Of a stretch of 64,000 bases of DNA, positions 54,987 through 63,948 are shown in pieces. The DNA lies in assembly GCF_025567085.1 (NCBI RefSeq), contig NZ_JAOQJN010000004.1, positions 333,338 to 397,337 of the forward strand, given 5' to 3'. The translations under genes and the position numbers were made by a program. The stretch's first letter is position 1. The number at the start of each line of letters is the position of its first letter. The DNA comes from Bovifimicola ammoniilytica (GTDB lineage Bacteria; Bacillota; Clostridia; Lachnospirales; Lachnospiraceae). The notes beneath the pieces are model-generated. The model ran no database searches and was not told the origin of the DNA. It saw only the letters and a list, made by a program, of their open reading frames with translations.

Positions 54987-55145
54987 CTAATTGCAGAATA
55001 GATTATATCCTATAATCAGACATAGGAATATAAAAAATATTGACCAGAAACCCATACCCAGATATAATCCGATTGCAATTCCTACTGCAATCCAGAATAA
55101 TATAAAACCACATATTCTACGCATATATACCATTCTAATTATCAT
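54987..55145 (-). CDS. Small membrane protein, about 52 residues
   Basis: Open frame from ATG 55145 (in-frame ATGs at 55133 and 55124 also possible) to TAG 54987. After MIIRMVYMRRICG come two hydrophobic segments, FILFWIAVGIAIGLYLGMGF-like and WSIFFIFLCLIIGYNLFC, ending GYNLFCN. The FWIAVG and IIGYNLFC pattern recalls short unnamed membrane proteins in Clostridia, from memory. It lies between the GerW gene and metF, with a weak ribosome site. Confidence 0.6.
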   Translation of the reverse strand: MIIRMVYMRRICGFILFWIAVGIAIGLYLGMGFWSIFFIFLCLIIGYNLFCN

Positions 55146-55199
55146 CTTTGTATATAATATGCCTTAGAATTAAATAATATCCTTAGAATTTTATATAAA

Positions 55200-55243
55200 G
55201 ATTTGGGTATCAAATGGTGGTTCTGTTTTTGATACCCAAATCT
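55200..55243. terminator. Hairpin after the GerW gene
   Basis: GATTTGGGTATCAAA (55200-55214) pairs with TTTGATACCCAAATC (55228-55242). The T-run on the minus strand is modest. Marks the end of the spore-associated cluster. Confidence 0.7.
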
Positions 55244-55264
55244 AAATAATCTACATATAAAATA

Positions 55265-55669
55265 TTAGTTATCTACCTGAACTTCCTGTTCATTATATTC
55301 TTCATTACTTGATTCTGAACTATCACTATCGTCTTTCTTAGTAAACTTATCGATAAGTCCCGGAACCATATCGAGAATCTTTGTAATTCCGTCCTGTTCT
55401 TTAATATTAACTAATTTAGGTTCGCCATTTTTAATTACCAAAACAGCACTTGGTGACATCTTGCTGCCCATACCGCCGCCACCATTATTCTTCTTATCAT
55501 TATTTGATGCACCTGCACCAATTCCAAATGACACATCTACCAATGGTAAAATAATTGTACCATCAATTGTAATTGCATCTCCTACAACAGTCTTTGTTGT
55601 AATAAAATTCTCCATTCCTTTAAATAATGCCTCAACTGTGTTATCAAATGTGTTATTATTCTCTGCCAT
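55265..55669 (-). CDS. Spore protein GerW/YtfJ family
   Basis: 134 residues. EALFKGMENFITTKTVVGD, then a Gly-rich GFGIGAGAS-type region and GGGGMGSKMSPSAVLVI are the GerW signature (motif GGMGSKMSPSAVLVI); the acidic C-terminal tail is variable. Such proteins are tied to spore germination. Start overlaps the end of the DUF2953 gene by 14 nt with AAGGAGG inside that gene. Confidence 0.92.
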   Translation of the reverse strand: MAENNNTFDNTVEALFKGMENFITTKTVVGDAITIDGTIILPLVDVSFGIGAGASNNDKKNNGGGGMGSKMSPSAVLVIKNGEPKLVNIKEQDGITKILDMVPGLIDKFTKKDDSDSSESSNEEYNEQEVQVDN

Positions 55670-56654
55670 TTGTCCTCCTTCTTTCTAAAAGCAATTTCAA
55701 ATTATCATTTTTATAGAGTCTGATTCCAATAATTAATAAAAGATAGCACTGAACCCTTCCTTTAGCATGAATCTCACCATCAAATACCTTATTCTCAAAA
55801 TCTGGATTAATACGAAATTCTTTAGGCGAACCTCTAAGAATCATATATATTAATCCGAGTAAATTACCAGTATAAGATGGATCGTCAAAACCAAAATGAA
55901 CATATCCTTTTATCCTTCTTGGTCTGATATGTTTTAATAATATAAGAGCTTCTTTTTTTAAGAAACCAAATGCCTCTTTTGTGTTATCATCACTTATAAA
56001 TTCTTTTAAATCATTAACATTTTTACATATCTTCTTTATTGTATCACAAAATTTGATAAAACGATATTTAATTTTAATAATTATTGCCTTAATTTTAGAA
56101 TAAATTCTTGAAAATATATTCTGTTTTTCAACTTTTATAAATTCTTCCGTATTCTCTTCTGTATTCTCTTCTGTATCATTATCTTTATTATTATTTTCTA
56201 TATTTTCTTCTGTTTTATTGACATTCTCTGCTAACCTGTCACGTTCTTCGTCAATTTTCTTTAACTGCTCATAGACCTCTGGCATCTCAGTCATATTATC
56301 CTTAATCTCAGATGACATCTTCTCAAACATCTTAGTTTCTTTATTGATTTTTTCTTCCATTGCCTTAGTTTCTTTATCAAAGAAATGCGTTTTAATACCG
56401 AATATTTTAATGCTTAGGCCATCATCTTTATAGATATATTTTACCGAAATGAGATGTAATAAATAAGTTATCTTTATCTTAAAATCAAGATTTTTTACTT
56501 TTCTGTCATAAATTGCATCTATGGAATATCTGATTGGAACAAAAAGTATAGCTGCTATGATTAAGATAACAAGACTAATCAGAACTAATATTATGATTCC
56601 GATTACCTTTAAAATTGTAAGTAATATATGTAGCATATCTAAGTACTTCTCCAT
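55656..56654 (-). CDS. DUF2953 domain membrane protein
   Basis: 332 residues. N-terminal transmembrane helix (about 14-38), a beta-rich domain (YSIDAIYDRKVKNLDFKIKITYLLHLISV region), a Glu/Lys-rich coiled linker (about 110-180) and a C-terminal part with HIRPRRIKGYVHFGFDDPSYTG, the DUF2953 core. Adjacent to gerW, its usual companion in spore formers. Function unknown. Confidence 0.82.
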   Translation of the reverse strand: MEKYLDMLHILLTILKVIGIIILVLISLVILIIAAILFVPIRYSIDAIYDRKVKNLDFKIKITYLLHLISVKYIYKDDGLSIKIFGIKTHFFDKETKAMEEKINKETKMFEKMSSEIKDNMTEMPEVYEQLKKIDEERDRLAENVNKTEENIENNNKDNDTEENTEENTEEFIKVEKQNIFSRIYSKIKAIIIKIKYRFIKFCDTIKKICKNVNDLKEFISDDNTKEAFGFLKKEALILLKHIRPRRIKGYVHFGFDDPSYTGNLLGLIYMILRGSPKEFRINPDFENKVFDGEIHAKGRVQCYLLLIIGIRLYKNDNLKLLLERRRTNGRE

Positions 56655-56661
56655 TCCATAT

Positions 56662-56976
56662 TTATTGGTGTCTTTCTACCATATGCCTTACAAGAAACTG
56701 ACCTGTTTCGTTATAACAGTCCATTAAAATATCCTGCATAACCTCTAATGCTTCATCATATCCCTGAGATATGCCTACTACCGTTAATTTCTTCTTACGG
56801 TAATATTTCTGAAGCAATACATAAGACGGATATATCTCTAATGCATTAGCCTCATTAACAGGCAGTGTTATCATATAAATGCCTATCTGAGGCTTTCGTC
56901 TTATGGCACGCATTATTATTTTATGTTTCTTTTTTAAAGCCTTTTTTCCAACATAGAGATTATTATACCATTTCAT
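56662..56976 (-). CDS. Hypothetical protein, 104 residues
   Basis: Basic N-terminus (NLYVGKKALKKKHKIIMRAIRRK), then IGIYMITLPVNEANALEIYPSYVL and a helical end. It is probably soluble, and I do not recognise the family. It lies 10 nt after the 474-residue gene and 7 nt before the DUF2953 gene, so it belongs to the same unit. Confidence 0.7.
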   Translation of the reverse strand: MKWYNNLYVGKKALKKKHKIIMRAIRRKPQIGIYMITLPVNEANALEIYPSYVLLQKYYRKKKLTVVGISQGYDEALEVMQDILMDCYNETGQFLVRHMVERHQ

Positions 56977-56986
56977 TCAAAAAACC

Positions 56987-58411
56987 TCAATTTTCATTAA
57001 TGATACATTTAATGATTTCGATAGCGGCTGATTTCTCAGCTTTATTTGTACAATTAGATAATGAATTATAAACATAATCCTGCACTTCAGTAATATTGTT
57101 AAAGAATACAGGAAGTCTTGAAATAATCAGTGCCATTACTGAACGGTTGACCTGTTTCTGGTTATTCTTAAAGAATTCAGTAAGCTGCATTACTAATTCA
57201 TCTCTGACTGTATTAATATATTCCTTAATATCAAATTCTGTTTCTTCTTCTGATTTCTCTTCAAATATGTTTTTAATATCTGAAAGATCAGCAAACAGAC
57301 TATCCGAAATAAGGTTCTGCGAAATAAATAATCCCTGATATATATTCTCTGCCATAATACTCTTTATTATACTAAGATGATTATTTTTAATGTTATCAAG
57401 GGCAAATTCTTCACCTTCAATTTTACTATGAACTTTCTCAGGAACGCCCTCTAAGAATACGAATAAATCTGTAACCTCATCAGGTAATGTTATATATTCA
57501 CCTGATGTAAAGTTATTATTAATTTCTTTAATAATCTTCATACTGCATTCAACTTCTTTATCATATTCATCTACATATGGTGCAGACAAAATCATTACAT
57601 AGGTTCTGTTTACAATTCCCTGAAGCATCATAAAGACATTGGTTTCTTTATCAATAAAATCTGCTGCATATCTTAATTCATTTTCAAGTTTATCGAATTC
57701 TTCTTTAGTAATCTTAGAATAATCCACAGCTTTTACCATTTCATAAATCTCATTTAATTCAGAATAATCCTCTAGACCATCAGGTAATGCAAGCATTGAT
57801 GAGGACTTAAGTACATATACGAAATCATCGATAGTTTCTTTGTCAGTTTTACTATATACACTGAGTCCGTCACTTAATAATTGAAAGAATTTGCTCTTGG
57901 TAAGTCTTAATGGTAATTCTGCTATAATTTCACAGATTTTACTGTTAATTACCGTGTTATCTTCGTCAGAGAAAATATATTGCATTATCTCTCTTGTAAA
58001 ATCTTCATCAGTATATTTTGAATCAACAGTTTCTTCCTTAAATAAATATTCACATCTGTTAGAAACATATTCATATCTTGAGAAAATATCAGCATAAGCT
58101 GCTAATATATCAACTGTTTTATATATCTTATTTCTTAAAATATCGATTCTTTCAACAGCTTTCTCCCTGTTCTCATCAACTTTAACATCTACAACATATT
58201 CTTTAATTATTGCATTGAATTCTTCTGTATATTCCTTAAGTTTACTATCTTTAATCTCGCCATCACTTACCATCTCATAAAATGTATAGTAATCCATAGC
58301 CATTTCAACTGCCGCACATTTATTATATAAATCATTTATATGTCTCGCATATACGGGCAGATTCATCTCAAGATTCTGATTATTATTAATCTCTTTAATT
58401 ATCTTCTTCAA
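56987..58411 (-). CDS. Large helical hypothetical protein, 474 residues
   Basis: Acidic and almost entirely helical, with no transmembrane segment or signal peptide. Short motifs such as MDYYTFYEMV, KTVDILAAYADIFSRYEYV and ELPLRLTKSKFFQLLSDGLSVY; the last block repeats the look of a helical-repeat scaffold. Start TTG 58411 behind AAAGGA. It is first in the operon that leads to DUF2953 and gerW, so a sporulation-linked role is possible. I do not recognise it. Confidence 0.7.
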   Translation of the reverse strand: MKKIIKEINNNQNLEMNLPVYARHINDLYNKCAAVEMAMDYYTFYEMVSDGEIKDSKLKEYTEEFNAIIKEYVVDVKVDENREKAVERIDILRNKIYKTVDILAAYADIFSRYEYVSNRCEYLFKEETVDSKYTDEDFTREIMQYIFSDEDNTVINSKICEIIAELPLRLTKSKFFQLLSDGLSVYSKTDKETIDDFVYVLKSSSMLALPDGLEDYSELNEIYEMVKAVDYSKITKEEFDKLENELRYAADFIDKETNVFMMLQGIVNRTYVMILSAPYVDEYDKEVECSMKIIKEINNNFTSGEYITLPDEVTDLFVFLEGVPEKVHSKIEGEEFALDNIKNNHLSIIKSIMAENIYQGLFISQNLISDSLFADLSDIKNIFEEKSEEETEFDIKEYINTVRDELVMQLTEFFKNNQKQVNRSVMALIISRLPVFFNNITEVQDYVYNSLSNCTNKAEKSAAIEIIKCIINEN

Positions 58412-58443
58412 TTTTATTATTCCTTTTCTAAAAAAATTAGTGT

Positions 58444-59757
58444 TTATTTTTCAGAACAAAATTCTACTTTCTCTCCTGCAAGAATCTTATTAGTTGTTCT
58501 TACTGCACACATTTTACCACACATTGAGCAGGTATGTCTCTCTTCAAGTGGTACACTATCATAATATCTTTTTGCTTTCTCTCCGTCAATAGCATATTTA
58601 AACATTTCATCCCAGTCAAGTTTATGTCTTGCTGCACTCATCTTGTTATCAATATCTCTTGCACCCTTAATTCCCTTTGCAATATCAGCGGCATGAGCTG
58701 CTATCTTAGAAGCTACGATACCCTCTTTAACATCTGATGCATCAGGCAGTCTTAAGTGTTCAGCTGGTGTAACATAACATAAGAAATCTGCACCATTAGC
58801 GGCAGCTATTGCTCCACCGATTGCTGATGTGATATGGTCATATCCGGGTGCGATATCAGTTACTAAAGGTCCAAGTACATAGAAAGGTGCTTCGTGACAT
58901 ATTCTCTTCTCAATAGCCATATTAGCAGCTATTTCGTTCATTGCCATATGTCCCGGTCCCTCGACCATTACCTGAACATCTTTCTCCCAGGCTCTCTTAG
59001 TCAGATTGCCTAACTCAATTAATTCAGCAATCTGACCGGAATCTGTGCTATCCTCGATACAGCCTGGCCTTAATGCATCACCAAGACTGATTGTAACATC
59101 ATATTTTCTAAATATTTCCAAAACTTCATCATAATATTCATAGAATGGATTTTCATTACCGGTCATCTCCATCCATGCAAATAATAATGAGCCGCCTCTT
59201 GAAACAATATTCATTAATCTGCCTTCACGCTTAAATGTTTCAATGGCTCTTTTATTAATTCCTGCGTGAATAGTCTGGAAATCTACGCCCTCTTTTGCAT
59301 GTGCTTCCACAACTTTAAGAAAATCTTTAGCTGTAATCTCTAATAAATCTTTCTCTAAATATCCGATTGCATCATACATTGGAACTGTACCAATCATTGC
59401 TGGCGAAATCTTAATAAGTTCATTTCTGAAAGTATTAGTTTTACCGTAATTGCTAAGGTCCATAATGGCTTCACAACCGAAATCAATAGCCATTTTAACT
59501 TTTTCCATCTCCATGTCATAGTCTTTCATATCACCTGATATACCTAGGTTTACATTTATCTTAGTTTTTAAGCCTTTTCCGATTCCCTCAGGTGATAATG
59601 ATTTATGATTAATGTTAGCAGGAATAACTACCTGTCCCTTCGCCATAAGTTCTCTAAGTTCATCTGCATCAAAATTTTCCTTAGCTGCAACAATTTCCAT
59701 CTCAGGTGTTATAATACCTTTTTTAGCTGCTTCCATCTGTGTACTATATTCTCTCAT
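58444..59757 (-). CDS. thiC: Phosphomethylpyrimidine synthase ThiC
   Basis: 437 residues, the shorter clostridial form without the N-terminal extension. PANINHKSLSPEGIG, GPGHMAMNEIAANM and the C-terminal Fe-S motif CSMCGKMC (about 416-423). Converts AIR to HMP-P in thiamine synthesis by radical chemistry. GGAGA precedes the ATG. No separate THI box lies before it, so it may depend on read-through from the thiM riboswitch or on its own promoter. Confidence 0.96.
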   Translation of the reverse strand: MREYSTQMEAAKKGIITPEMEIVAAKENFDADELRELMAKGQVVIPANINHKSLSPEGIGKGLKTKINVNLGISGDMKDYDMEMEKVKMAIDFGCEAIMDLSNYGKTNTFRNELIKISPAMIGTVPMYDAIGYLEKDLLEITAKDFLKVVEAHAKEGVDFQTIHAGINKRAIETFKREGRLMNIVSRGGSLLFAWMEMTGNENPFYEYYDEVLEIFRKYDVTISLGDALRPGCIEDSTDSGQIAELIELGNLTKRAWEKDVQVMVEGPGHMAMNEIAANMAIEKRICHEAPFYVLGPLVTDIAPGYDHITSAIGGAIAAANGADFLCYVTPAEHLRLPDASDVKEGIVASKIAAHAADIAKGIKGARDIDNKMSAARHKLDWDEMFKYAIDGEKAKRYYDSVPLEERHTCSMCGKMCAVRTTNKILAGEKVEFCSEK

Positions 59758-59866
59758 TGATTTTTCTCCATTTCATACTTAACTTTTTTAATAAATCTCT
59801 GTACTAAATTTCCTGATTAACTCCCGTTTATAGGAGATTTCTTATCTGCTATAAAAACTATATGTC

Positions 59867-60520
59867 TTATGCTATCATTTCTTTAAAATCATATATGAAT
59901 TTATCACTTAATTCTTTCATTAGCTGCTGATTTTCCCTTGTATGTGAATCATATACACCAATTGCCATATATCCACCTGCCTTAGCACCTTTGATGCCTG
60001 CTAAAATATCTTCAAAGACAATACAGTTACTTTTAGATATTCCCATTTTATCAGCTGCTTTATCATAAATATCAGGAAACCCTTTTCCACGACTTACTTC
60101 TTTAACGGTTGTAATATTCTGAAAATAATCAATTATGTCATTATTAGATAATACAGGCTCTACAAGTCTCATATCTGAAGCAGTGGCAACTGACATAAGC
60201 TTATTATTATCTCTAAGATAACTAAGATACTCTTTAACACCATCTTTCAATCTGACATGATATGAATATGCTTCTATTGCCATATCATACCATTCTTTGA
60301 TAATTTCATCTCTGCTTTCTTTAAGATTAAATCTCTTAATTGTATAATCAGCAGTTGCCTCAAATCCCATAGGTGTTATTGCTTCCATATAGTCTTTAGG
60401 TACATCGAAACCTCTTTTACCTAAGAAATCTATATCTATCTGATTCCACACACCCATAGAATCAATTAAGGTTCCGTCCAAATCAAAAATAACTCCATTA
60501 TATGTATTAATATCTATCAT
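59867..60520 (-). CDS. HAD-superfamily phosphatase
   Basis: About 217 residues. HAD motif I GVIFDLDGTLIDSMGVW (DLDGT), motif II SVATASD, motif IV CIVFEDILAGIKGAKAGG; beta-phosphoglucomutase-like subclass. Substrate unknown; lying inside the thiamine operon, a thiamine-phosphate or HMP-P phosphatase role is possible (inference). ATG 60520 is chosen because GGAGGTAACA precedes it, not the upstream 60562 start. Confidence 0.88.
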   Translation of the reverse strand: MIDINTYNGVIFDLDGTLIDSMGVWNQIDIDFLGKRGFDVPKDYMEAITPMGFEATADYTIKRFNLKESRDEIIKEWYDMAIEAYSYHVRLKDGVKEYLSYLRDNNKLMSVATASDMRLVEPVLSNNDIIDYFQNITTVKEVSRGKGFPDIYDKAADKMGISKSNCIVFEDILAGIKGAKAGGYMAIGVYDSHTRENQQLMKELSDKFIYDFKEMIA

Positions 60521-60568
60521 TGTTACCTCCACTAAATATATGTTATTTGATTTATATTCCATTTATAG

Positions 60569-60687
60569 GATTAAGGTGTCAAAAGGTGCGTAGCACCAAC
60601 CGTTACAATATATGTGTATGCAAATGAATTTACAATACACATATATTGTGACGGTTAGTCCCTATAAGGGCTTTTGACACCTTAATC
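60569..60687. repeat. Cloverleaf-like palindromic element in the thi operon
   Basis: A 17-bp perfect closing stem GATTAAGGTGTCAAAAG (60569-60585) / 60671-60687 encloses three hairpins: GGTGC-GTA-GCACC, a 21-bp stem AACCGTTACAATATATGTGT (60598-60617 shown) with its arm ending 60656, and CCC-TATAA-GGG. A likely shorter relative lies at 8705-8756. No ORF. It lies between thiE and the HAD gene. Confidence 0.8.
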
Positions 60688-60725
60688 TTTACACTAGATG
60701 TTTCTCTGATTTTATATCAGTACAT

Positions 60726-61358
60726 CTATGAAGTAAATGCTTCATACATATCTTTAGCAGCTTTTTCAACATCAGGCTGTGCAACAATTGCTGATACCAC
60801 AGCCAGACCATCTATTCCCATATTCTTAAAATTACCAAGCGTATTCATATTAATTCCGCCTATTACTACTATAGGAATATCGACATTTTTACGAATCTCT
60901 TTTAATTCTTCCATTGTAACAGGTCTTGCATCTGTCTTGGTATCTGTTGAATACATTGCACCGACACCTAAATAATCTGCACCATCTTTAACAGCCTTAA
61001 GAGCTTCATCTAATTTAGCAGTTGATACACCTATTATTTTATCATCGCCAATTATTCTTCTTACAACATCTGCCGGCAAATCACTCTGTCCTATATGTAC
61101 ACCTGCCGCATCAACAGCCATGGCAATATCTACTCTGTCATTAATTATAAGAGGAACATTGTATTTATCAGTAATCTTTTTGACACTTACAGCCAAATCA
61201 TAGAATTCTTTCGAAGAACAGTTCTTCTCTCTTAACTGGATTACTGTACAACCTCCTTTTATTGCGAGTTCCACATTCTCCTCAATGGTTGCAGAACTCA
61301 TTAAATCTCTGTCTGTACACAGATATAATGTATAATCAATTTTATTCTTCATAGTCAT
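60726..61358 (-). CDS. thiE: Thiamine-phosphate synthase
   Basis: 210 residues. YLCTDRDLMSS, TVIQLREKNCSSKEFYD, LIINDRVDIAMAVDAAGVHIGQ (motif NDRVDIAMAVDAAGVH) and IGVSTAKLDEA, all canonical. Joins HMP-PP and thiazole phosphate. ATG 61358 or the in-frame ATG 61352 are both possible. It follows thiM by 67 nt. Confidence 0.96.
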   Translation of the reverse strand: MTMKNKIDYTLYLCTDRDLMSSATIEENVELAIKGGCTVIQLREKNCSSKEFYDLAVSVKKITDKYNVPLIINDRVDIAMAVDAAGVHIGQSDLPADVVRRIIGDDKIIGVSTAKLDEALKAVKDGADYLGVGAMYSTDTKTDARPVTMEELKEIRKNVDIPIVVIGGINMNTLGNFKNMGIDGLAVVSAIVAQPDVEKAAKDMYEAFTS

Positions 61359-61425
61359 TCACCAATCCTAACTAAGTTATATAATCTAATATTTTCAGGA
61401 TAATCGTCATTTAATAAATCTGTAT

Positions 61426-62244
61426 CTAACCTAACTTTATCATTTCACCCATAATTTCTTCATTTAATCTGCTCAGACCGTTTATTATTTCAATATGATA
61501 ACTTCCTGTTCCATTTGTTGAAACACTCATTGCTAGTTCACCTGCTATGCCCATAGAAGCTATTCCTGCAATGGCAGCATCATAATAATCAAATTCATTT
61601 TCATTAGTTACGGCACCTGCATAAGAACCTACTAAAGCTGAAGTCATACAGCCGGTTCCTGTCACTTTTGATAATAATTTATCTCCATTACTTAATGTAG
61701 CAACACGTTCTCCATCAGATATTACATCAACGGCTCCTGTTATGGCTGCCACACAATTATATCTCTTAGCAACATTTTTAGCTACCATAACTGCATCATT
61801 GCCTTCATCTTCTGCAGAAGTATCCACGCCTTTAGTTGACACCTCTAATCCGGCTATGTAAGACATTTCTGATAAATTAGCCCTGATTATACTAAATTTT
61901 ACTGTTTTAAGTAAAGAATTAACTGTATCATTTCTAAAGCCTGAGGCTCCTGCTCCTACAGGATCTAAAATAACCGGAATATTTAGCTGATTAGCTTTCT
62001 TGCCCGCTGCTAACATAGATGTTACTGTTCTCTGATTAAGTGTGCCTATGTTAATGACAAGTGCCTTAGATATCGAAGTTATGTCTTCTACTTCTAATAA
62101 ATCATCAGCCATTATAGGAGATGCTCCTATTGCAAGTATGGCATTTGCACAGTCATTTACCGTTACATAATTTGTTATGTTATGTACTAACGGATTAACC
62201 TTTCTGACTTCTGTAATCATTTTAATAATTCTGTCTTTCTCCAT
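61426..62244 (-). CDS. thiM: Hydroxyethylthiazole kinase
   Basis: About 272 residues. PLVHNITNYVTVNDCANA, DPVGAGASGFRND, ISDGERVATLSNGD and TGTGCMTSALVGSYAG (ribokinase-like). Salvages the thiazole moiety. ATG 62244 (spacing from AGAGG about 10) is preferred to an upstream TTG. First gene of the unit, directly after the TPP riboswitch and terminator. Confidence 0.95.
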   Translation of the reverse strand: MEKDRIIKMITEVRKVNPLVHNITNYVTVNDCANAILAIGASPIMADDLLEVEDITSISKALVINIGTLNQRTVTSMLAAGKKANQLNIPVILDPVGAGASGFRNDTVNSLLKTVKFSIIRANLSEMSYIAGLEVSTKGVDTSAEDEGNDAVMVAKNVAKRYNCVAAITGAVDVISDGERVATLSNGDKLLSKVTGTGCMTSALVGSYAGAVTNENEFDYYDAAIAGIASMGIAGELAMSVSTNGTGSYHIEIINGLSRLNEEIMGEMIKLG

Positions 62245-62341
62245 TTTCAATCAACCTCTTTCTTATAAAAATAAGAGCAAAATTTCTCATCTGTCAGAAT
62301 AAAGCAGGTATATTTCATACGTACTTTTTTTCTATAAAAGT

Positions 62342-62371
62342 AAATAAAGAGGCTGCCAGTGACAGCCTCAT
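62342..62371 (-). terminator. Riboswitch-controlled terminator
   Basis: GAGGCTG (62349-62355) pairs with CAGCCTC (62363-62369), and on the minus strand is followed by TTTATTT. It is located just after the TPP aptamer, so ligand binding should favour termination. Confidence 0.85.
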
Positions 62372-62377
62372 GATTTC

Positions 62378-62466
62378 TCAAATGATTGCTCCCTACGACA
62401 GTATTAACCGACAGGTTCAAAGGGTCAGGTTCTACCTTCTCAACTCTTGCGAGTTCCCCTGCAAAC
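62378..62466 (-). ncRNA. TPP riboswitch (THI element)
   Basis: On the minus strand: GCAGGGGAACTCGCAAGAGT, then TTGAGAAGG, ACCTGACCCTTTGAACCTGT and GGTTAATACTGTCGTAGGGA. These match the THI box order (CTGAGA, ACCCTTTGAACCTG, GGTTAATACC, CGTAGGGA). A transcriptional terminator follows and then thiM. Confidence 0.95.
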
Positions 62467-62473
62467 TAAGAAT

Positions 62474-62502
62474 ATTATCTATCATCATATATTAAATGTC
62501 AA
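62474..62502 (-). promoter_or_regulatory. Promoter of the thi operon
   Basis: TTGACA (62497-62502), 17-bp spacer, GATAAT (62474-62479) on the minus strand, predicting a start just before the aptamer. Confidence 0.85.
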
Positions 62503-62664
62503 GCATTTACGTTATCTTACGATTATCTTTGCCATAAACTCTTTAATCCATACCAAATAATATACTCATCAATATCATACTTTTCAATAAAATTATGACT
62601 ACACTCATCTACATTTTTCCGTCATCATATACTCTTTTCCCCTCAGTCATTGTCTCTGCATATG

Positions 62665-62790
62665 TCAGAGACAGCTTTTATTAACTCCTGCCGAGAACTG
62701 AACTTCTCGTATAGTTCCAGTCGTTTTAAATTTTACTTGGCTTGATTCATATAGTTTTATGGCATCTGAATCTACTTTTCTAACACGCAT
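62665..62790 (-). CDS. Possible 41-residue ORF, unrecognised
   Basis: ATG 62790 follows AAAGGGTG with good spacing, and the frame runs to TGA at 62665. It encodes a basic peptide beginning MRVRKVDSDAIKLYES and ending GVNKSCL. The ribosome site lies in one arm of a hairpin (AAACGCAC with GTGCGTTT, about 62793-62840). The 560-nt gap around it holds nothing else that I can identify. It could be a remnant of a longer or mobile gene. Confidence 0.3.
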   Translation of the reverse strand: MRVRKVDSDAIKLYESSQVKFKTTGTIREVQFSAGVNKSCL

Positions 62791-62920
62791 AATAAACGCA
62801 CCCTTTCGCAACATTTTTTCTTGTTGCTAAGAGTGCGTTTATACCAGCGTATTGGAACTAAATATTCTATTTTGATTTTGCAATGTCATTTCCTATACCC
62901 AACTCGGCAAAATTTCGCTA

Positions 62921-62987
62921 GCGTCTATAATTAACATCATGGATTCTTAATTGCTTTGCAACAGCCTTGATGGTTAATTAATAGACG
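62921..62987. repeat. Imperfect palindrome downstream of the immunity gene
   Basis: GCGTCTATAATTAACATCA (62921-62939) pairs with TGATGGTTAATTAATAGACG (62968-62987). No T-run follows, so it is either a processing hairpin or the end of a small mobile segment. Confidence 0.4.
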
Positions 62988-63037
62988 TGCAGTAGTTATA
63001 GGTTATTGGAAGTCCGAAAGTATAACCATAATAAATA

Positions 63038-63604
63038 CTATACTACACTAATCTCTGTTAATGAAATACCTGTAATATTTTCCTTTTCGATTAAATCTTT
63101 AAATTTTTCAGATACAAATATTGGTATTTCTTGCCTATTTGACAACTTAAAGACATCTGCACCATCCGTTTTTTCAGCATATATACAATATTTACTTACA
63201 GTATATATTGTGCCTATTCCTTCAATTTCTGTTTCAAAGTACTTCGATTTATCCAAGCATAACGCATCTACAACTTTAATAATATTGGCAATATAATATT
63301 GTTTAAAATCCTCTCCATTATTTGTTTCTTTTATGCCAACTTTCAGAAATTGTATATCTGTATTGACTGACTCTAATAATGTCTTCAACCTGTTTGATAC
63401 CAAGAACCATCCTTTATCATTGGCAAGATAATCAGTCCAAACATCTCCTTCTTCTTTTGCATAGAAAAACTCAAATCTATCATCCCAGTTTTCAAAAACT
63501 TTCCCAGTATTTAGTGCATTTTGCTGAATTCCATAATCATTTTGATAATGGCATATTATATCATTTTCTCTTTCCATATCCATAGATAATTTGTAATATT
63601 TCAT
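63038..63604 (-). CDS. Imm11-like immunity protein (DUF1629)
   Basis: About 188 residues, soluble. Blocks NDKGWFLVSNRLKTLL, FLKVGIKETNNGEDFKQYYIANIIKVVDALC and PIFVSEKFKDLIEKENITGISL resemble the Imm11/DUF1629 immunity family (motif YYIANIIKVVDALCLDKS). It would neutralise the neighbouring AHH nuclease. It follows the toxin-tip gene by 11 nt on the same strand, the usual toxin-then-immunity order. Confidence 0.8.
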   Translation of the reverse strand: MKYYKLSMDMERENDIICHYQNDYGIQQNALNTGKVFENWDDRFEFFYAKEEGDVWTDYLANDKGWFLVSNRLKTLLESVNTDIQFLKVGIKETNNGEDFKQYYIANIIKVVDALCLDKSKYFETEIEGIGTIYTVSKYCIYAEKTDGADVFKLSNRQEIPIFVSEKFKDLIEKENITGISLTEISVV

Positions 63605-63615
63605 CAATATTCTCC

Positions 63616-63948
63616 TTATTTCCAGTAATCTTTATACAGCATATCAGGATTTGATTTTACGTTATTCTTTAAATTATCAAATAACTTAAGGAATATATCT
63701 TTGTCTCCTTGTGCAATGTTGTCAAATTGTTTCATACTATCAAGAACATATTCATGATAAGCATTTGGATGACGTCCCTGATGTGGTAGCAATTCTTTAT
63801 TCCATGCATCATCTAGGTCTAATCCATACCTGTTTGCTATTTCCTCTAACTGAGGAGTATATGTCTTGCTTTTATTTGTTGCATAGTGATGTACTTGATT
63901 AGTTTTAGTTGTTTTACCACTCTGGTATGCTAAACACATAGGAATCAA
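63616..63948 (-). CDS. AHH-domain nuclease toxin tip (orphan C-terminal module)
   Basis: About 110 residues with the AHH/HNH-type pattern: NQVHHYATNKSK, GLDLDDAWNKELLPHQGRHP with NAYHEYVLDSM. This is the C-terminal toxin of polymorphic toxin systems. There is no N-terminal delivery region: the frame upstream is closed by an in-frame TAG about 18 nt before the first start codon (TTG 63948; ATG at 63939), so it looks like a displaced tip cassette. It lies beside its predicted immunity gene. The region beyond 64000 is not visible. Confidence 0.72.
   Translation of the reverse strand: MIPMCLAYQSGKTTKTNQVHHYATNKSKTYTPQLEEIANRYGLDLDDAWNKELLPHQGRHPNAYHEYVLDSMKQFDNIAQGDKDIFLKLFDNLKNNVKSNPDMLYKDYWK

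Noticed and set aside
54938..55264. Possible SAM or B12 riboswitch before metF/metH
   Set aside because: No S-box or cobalamin-box motifs were found; the space is used by a small membrane-protein frame and a terminator.
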